Part shown: positions 33,900 to 36,971 of the stretch, one piece after another
How positions within the stretch are numbered: position 1 is the stretch's first letter
Layout of the letters: every line of letters begins with the position of its first letter
From: Prevotella sp. UBA6994
GTDB taxonomy: Bacteria > Bacteroidota > Bacteroidia > Bacteroidales > Bacteroidaceae
Length of the DNA: 36,971 bases
NCBI GenBank assembly: GCA_002449845.1
Contig: DJXW01000003.1
Span: 157,202-194,172 of the forward strand
Direction of reading: 5' to 3'
Program-made: the position numbers and the translations under genes
Notes under the pieces: generated by a model
The model's input: only the letters and a program-made list of their open reading frames with translations
What the model was told of the DNA's origin: nothing
Databases searched by the model: none

Positions 33900-35240
33900 A
33901 TGAAACAAAAGATCTTAATTTCAGCAATTTGCACGCTTACTATTTTAAGTGGATGTAACGATTCCATGGAGAATGACACTGTCTCCTCAATGGAGAAGCC
34001 AGAGGTGCGCGTGGCACAGACTCGGGCTGTTTGTGTTGACTCTTCATTAACCGAGAATCTGGAAGAGTTTATTATGTCTGACAGCATGATAAAAATGAGA
34101 GAATTGTATTCGCAACTGCATTCGCAACACAAAAAAGCTCCGGCAACAATCCAGGATTCATATGATGAAACTCTATGGAGCAATATGTATGCCATCCGCG
34201 AATTACCAGCAACAATAAAGGTTCGCTCCATTTCTACAACAGGCTCAACAACAGGTTATGTCAACCTCTATTGTGAAGGAAAGGGTAAGGAGGTTACACT
34301 AAGTAACTCTAATGATGCAACTAAGACACGTTTCCACATAAAAGTTCTACCTGCAACAACAGGAGTCCCATATCTAATATATTCTGAGGCTTCAGGGACA
34401 CCCCTTACAGTTGGCTATTACACGAACAATCCTGATGACAAGATATTGATGGCATCGAAAGACAATATCGGAACATTGATGAGTTGCGGTTGGGATTTGC
34501 TTAGATCAAGCACGTACAAGAATTATTATGCAATCCAGAGCGAAAGCTATCTCGGGCAGTCTGACCCAAATAATTCATGGTCAATTTTTTACTATGTTCT
34601 TGAGGCCTTTAGTGGTAACAAAATCCGTTATGCCCAGAGGCTTTCAAACAAGGCGCAACAAGAGTTTATTATAACTCCAGACAAACAGTTCGAAGTATAT
34701 TCTTTGGAATACGACGTAAATTCTACTACAGTTTCAAAGACCACATTCACTAAGACGGCTACAGTAAAGAATGCCTCTTCAAACCAAAAGGACATAGATG
34801 TTCCTTTTGATTTCCATGTAACAGAGAATTCATTTTTCAGCAAGAGTGATTGGAATGTACACCTGAACTTTAGCAATCCACTTGTAAAATTTCGTCGTCC
34901 TTCTGTTATTGATGGAATCGTTATTTCACCAGATGGAAGTAGCCCTGTGGATGCAGCCTTCAATCCAGCCAACACACAATATATTGACCGACATATCCAG
35001 TATAAACATCCAATTCGCTGTAATGCTTCTTCTACCGCAAGAGTTACCTTGAAATTTGTGAAGTACAACGTATCAGTAAAATATACGGCAAAAGCCAAAT
35101 ATGAAGAAAATGGTGATAGAAGAGAGTGTGTGTTGAAAGGAACATGGTCTGGCAGTATCATAGAGGACCCCAATGAAATTACTCCAGAAGAGACCATTGT
35201 ATATACTCAGATAGGGTCGGAGGGAGATATTGTCCTTTGA
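33900..35240 (+). CDS. Lipoprotein of unknown function (446 aa)
   Basis: A lipoprotein signal ends at LSGC (Cys19). The segment after it is acidic and serine-rich, followed by mixed beta-rich sequence with many aromatic residues, such as TTGYVNLYCEG, PYLIYSEASG, WSIFYYVLEAF and FVKYNVSVKYTAKAKYE. No enzyme or known domain is recognised. The region SWSIFYYVLEAFSGNKIRY could be a lectin-like strand pair, but that is weak. It begins 88 bp after the 52-aa stub and lies 39 bp before the MACPF-type lipoprotein, so the two lipoproteins are probably one transcription unit. It may be a partner, immunity protein or anchor for the MACPF protein. Confidence 0.75.
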   Translation: MKQKILISAICTLTILSGCNDSMENDTVSSMEKPEVRVAQTRAVCVDSSLTENLEEFIMSDSMIKMRELYSQLHSQHKKAPATIQDSYDETLWSNMYAIRELPATIKVRSISTTGSTTGYVNLYCEGKGKEVTLSNSNDATKTRFHIKVLPATTGVPYLIYSEASGTPLTVGYYTNNPDDKILMASKDNIGTLMSCGWDLLRSSTYKNYYAIQSESYLGQSDPNNSWSIFYYVLEAFSGNKIRYAQRLSNKAQQEFIITPDKQFEVYSLEYDVNSTTVSKTTFTKTATVKNASSNQKDIDVPFDFHVTENSFFSKSDWNVHLNFSNPLVKFRRPSVIDGIVISPDGSSPVDAAFNPANTQYIDRHIQYKHPIRCNASSTARVTLKFVKYNVSVKYTAKAKYEENGDRRECVLKGTWSGSIIEDPNEITPEETIVYTQIGSEGDIVL

Positions 35241-35279
35241 TATTTCTTAGTTTAAATTTTCAAATAAATCACGATAATT

Positions 35280-36971
35280 ATGGAAAAATTAAAATTTGCA
35301 TTGGCAATAGTAATCAGCATTACTTGTATGGTAAGCTGTACTAATGACGACGATTATGTACAGGCCCTGACCCAAAATGAAGAAGCCGCCAATATAGTAC
35401 TACAGGACAGAGATGACGCAGTTCCACATGCGAAGAAACTTCCTTTTAAAGCTGCTAAGCATATAGCTACAAGAAGTGCTTCCAATGGTGAGAACTTAAT
35501 CGGTGACTCTGAAGCTATGCTGGGTCATTCGTATACCATTGGCAATTCAATACTCGGAGACATGGAGAATGTAAAATTTCCCGTCTTAGACCTTGCAAAA
35601 GTAAAAGCAAAATATCAGACATCAATAGTTAAGAAGGCTCTAAATTCCTCGTCTTCTTATTCATTTACCTACAATGGGATGTCAAGGTATGAGACTAATA
35701 GCCAGGTGTCAAAAACCGTAAAAAGTGGATTCAGTCTGAATGTTGGACTTTTCAAGATTGGCAGAGAGAAGAAAATGACTGAACTTTTCAAATCGTCATC
35801 ATCTTTTGGAACAAATTGTGTCTATGGCGAATTGAATATTGAGATTAAAGGTAGTCAATATGAATTATTGTCAACAGCAGACAAAAGAAAGATTTATGCC
35901 CGTGAATGTTTAAGTCAGACATTCTTGACAGATTTGTATCGTGGGACTATCGGAAATCTAATTGATTCTTATGGTCCCTTTGTACTTCGTAGTTACATTA
36001 CTGGAGGTAAAGCAACTGCCCTTTATGCAGGAAAATCAAAGGCAGGCTCAGATTCTCAGACACGGGAGCAGGGACTGACCAAAGACATCAATGCATCATT
36101 CTCATGGAAATCTGGCTCAAGTTCTAATTCTGCGTCTGGAAGTCTGTCCTTTGGGAATAATACAGGGTATAGTAGTTCTTCTCAGTATGAAACACAAGAA
36201 ACTGAAATCTATATTCAAACATTTGGAGGCTCCCCTACACTGCAAACCATTATCTCTCCAACGAAATTAGAGAATCTGTCGATAGATTTAACCCCATGGC
36301 TTAATTCGCTGAACAACAGCAATACATATACCTTAATCGATGTGACATCTGGCTATAAGGAAGAAGAGTGCGGGCTGTTTCCGATGTCTGATTTTGTGTT
36401 AGAGAAAAATTTCAAATACAGAATGGATGACACAACGAATGGCTATCTTGAATCCCTTGACGAGGTTGTAGACCCCAAATTTGAAATTGTAAAAGTCTTG
36501 GCAAGAACGACGAGTGCCGGTGAAAATTTATATGAGGTGGCGGCAATATTGACAACACGTCAGGGCGACAAGATTGTTTTAAGCGATGGGGCATATGTAA
36601 ACTCTACTGATGCCGAACTTCGTGCTAACAATAATAATCAAACAATGATGAGCAAGGTTCAGGAAATATTTGCTAAGAAAAAAACAATATTCCAAGGGCT
36701 ACAATTTACGACAAACTATAATACCACATATAACCCCAATGTACGCAAGCCTCTTTGTGTTCGTATGAGTGGCTTCAATGAAGATAACATGTATCTGTAT
36801 GAGGATGCGAACTCTCATATGCGCTATATCTATGACCCTACTCAAAAAATAGCTCTCTCATATCTTTATGACGAGGAATATGAAGATTACGTCTTAGATT
36901 ATTATGGTATTCGAGACTGGGTAGAATCTATGCCAAAACGCAAGATTTCCATGATGATACTGCAGAATTAT
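35280..36971 (+). CDS. MACPF-domain lipoprotein (partial, runs off the window)
   Basis: At least 564 codons are open without a stop to the window end; the 3' part is missing. A lipoprotein signal ends at CMVSC (Cys20). The MACPF signature is seen as YGPFVLRSYITGG (Tyr231-Gly243), preceded by a helix-rich stretch and followed by serine/glycine-rich amphipathic segments typical of membrane-inserting regions (KSGSSSNSASGSLSFG). MACPF proteins form membrane pores; in Bacteroidales, secreted MACPF proteins of the BSAP type kill related strains. The start follows 39 bp after the 446-aa lipoprotein. Whether it is a toxin or a harmless adhesin-like relative cannot be told here. The region after about 350 is not recognised. 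Confidence 0.7.
   Translation, partial: MEKLKFALAIVISITCMVSCTNDDDYVQALTQNEEAANIVLQDRDDAVPHAKKLPFKAAKHIATRSASNGENLIGDSEAMLGHSYTIGNSILGDMENVKFPVLDLAKVKAKYQTSIVKKALNSSSSYSFTYNGMSRYETNSQVSKTVKSGFSLNVGLFKIGREKKMTELFKSSSSFGTNCVYGELNIEIKGSQYELLSTADKRKIYARECLSQTFLTDLYRGTIGNLIDSYGPFVLRSYITGGKATALYAGKSKAGSDSQTREQGLTKDINASFSWKSGSSSNSASGSLSFGNNTGYSSSSQYETQETEIYIQTFGGSPTLQTIISPTKLENLSIDLTPWLNSLNNSNTYTLIDVTSGYKEEECGLFPMSDFVLEKNFKYRMDDTTNGYLESLDEVVDPKFEIVKVLARTTSAGENLYEVAAILTTRQGDKIVLSDGAYVNSTDAELRANNNNQTMMSKVQEIFAKKKTIFQGLQFTTNYNTTYNPNVRKPLCVRMSGFNEDNMYLYEDANSHMRYIYDPTQKIALSYLYDEEYEDYVLDYYGIRDWVESMPKRKISMMILQNY

Noticed and set aside
1..36971. tRNA, rRNA or prophage genes
   Set aside because: No cloverleaf-like stretch, rRNA segment, integrase or phage structural gene was noticed in a read-through. 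A dedicated tRNA search was not possible.

Overview
The window looks like a chromosome segment from a gut Bacteroidales bacterium, most likely Prevotella/Segatella. The genus is inferred from protein style, not from a marker gene. Supporting signs are type IX secretion genes (porU, porV), BACON, CHB_HEX and Ig-like secreted proteins, and repeated promoters of the Bacteroidetes form TTTG-N19/20-TAnnTTTG. No tRNA or rRNA gene was seen.

Left part (1-7027). A 74-bp tandem repeat tract with a long inverted repeat precedes a secreted multidomain protein with a sorting-tail-like C-terminus. A 55-aa acidic small protein and a terminator follow. Next come a secreted endonuclease I with a dockerin-like end and a fumarylacetoacetase-family enzyme.

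Type IX secretion block (7062-16342). porU (sortase), porV (cargo shuttle) and ispF sit in a compact run. A promoter then precedes a leucine-rich-repeat secreted protein and an M60-type peptidase, both candidate exported cargo.

Carbohydrate and housekeeping block (16433-22913, mostly minus strand). It holds a GH27 alpha-galactosidase, class II fructose-bisphosphate aldolase, a RelE/ParE-type toxin-antitoxin pair, aquaporin AqpZ and a GH43 glycosidase. Upstream of the GH27 gene lie four interrupted palindromes spaced exactly 21 bp apart. The GH43 gene seems to have absorbed an intergenic-type repeat in frame between its two domains.

Repeat island (22977-23654). This holds a MITE-like element with about 27-bp terminal inverted repeats and an apparent 8-bp target duplication. 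Beside it is a highly structured stretch with outward and inward promoters, a candidate non-coding RNA. A Fic protein with an AbiEi-like N-terminus follows.

Right part (25137-36971): the most interesting region. It resembles a Bacteroidales double-glycine peptide (RiPP) cluster. In order: a membrane-tethered TPR/HTH regulator, a small secreted DUF3244-like protein, a 50-aa precursor with a GG leader, a hairpin attenuator, a radical SAM/SPASM maturase, a TonB-receptor-like barrel, a C39-peptidase ABC exporter, a 52-aa stub resembling only the N-terminal anchor of an HlyD adaptor, an unknown lipoprotein, and a lipoprotein with a MACPF signature that runs off the window. The stop codons, 1-14 nt gaps and 4-nt overlaps support co-transcription of the core. 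The working idea is that the maturase modifies the peptide, the C39 exporter trims and exports it, and the barrel handles outer-membrane passage. The two lipoproteins may be co-regulated surface effectors. This is inferred from order and motifs.
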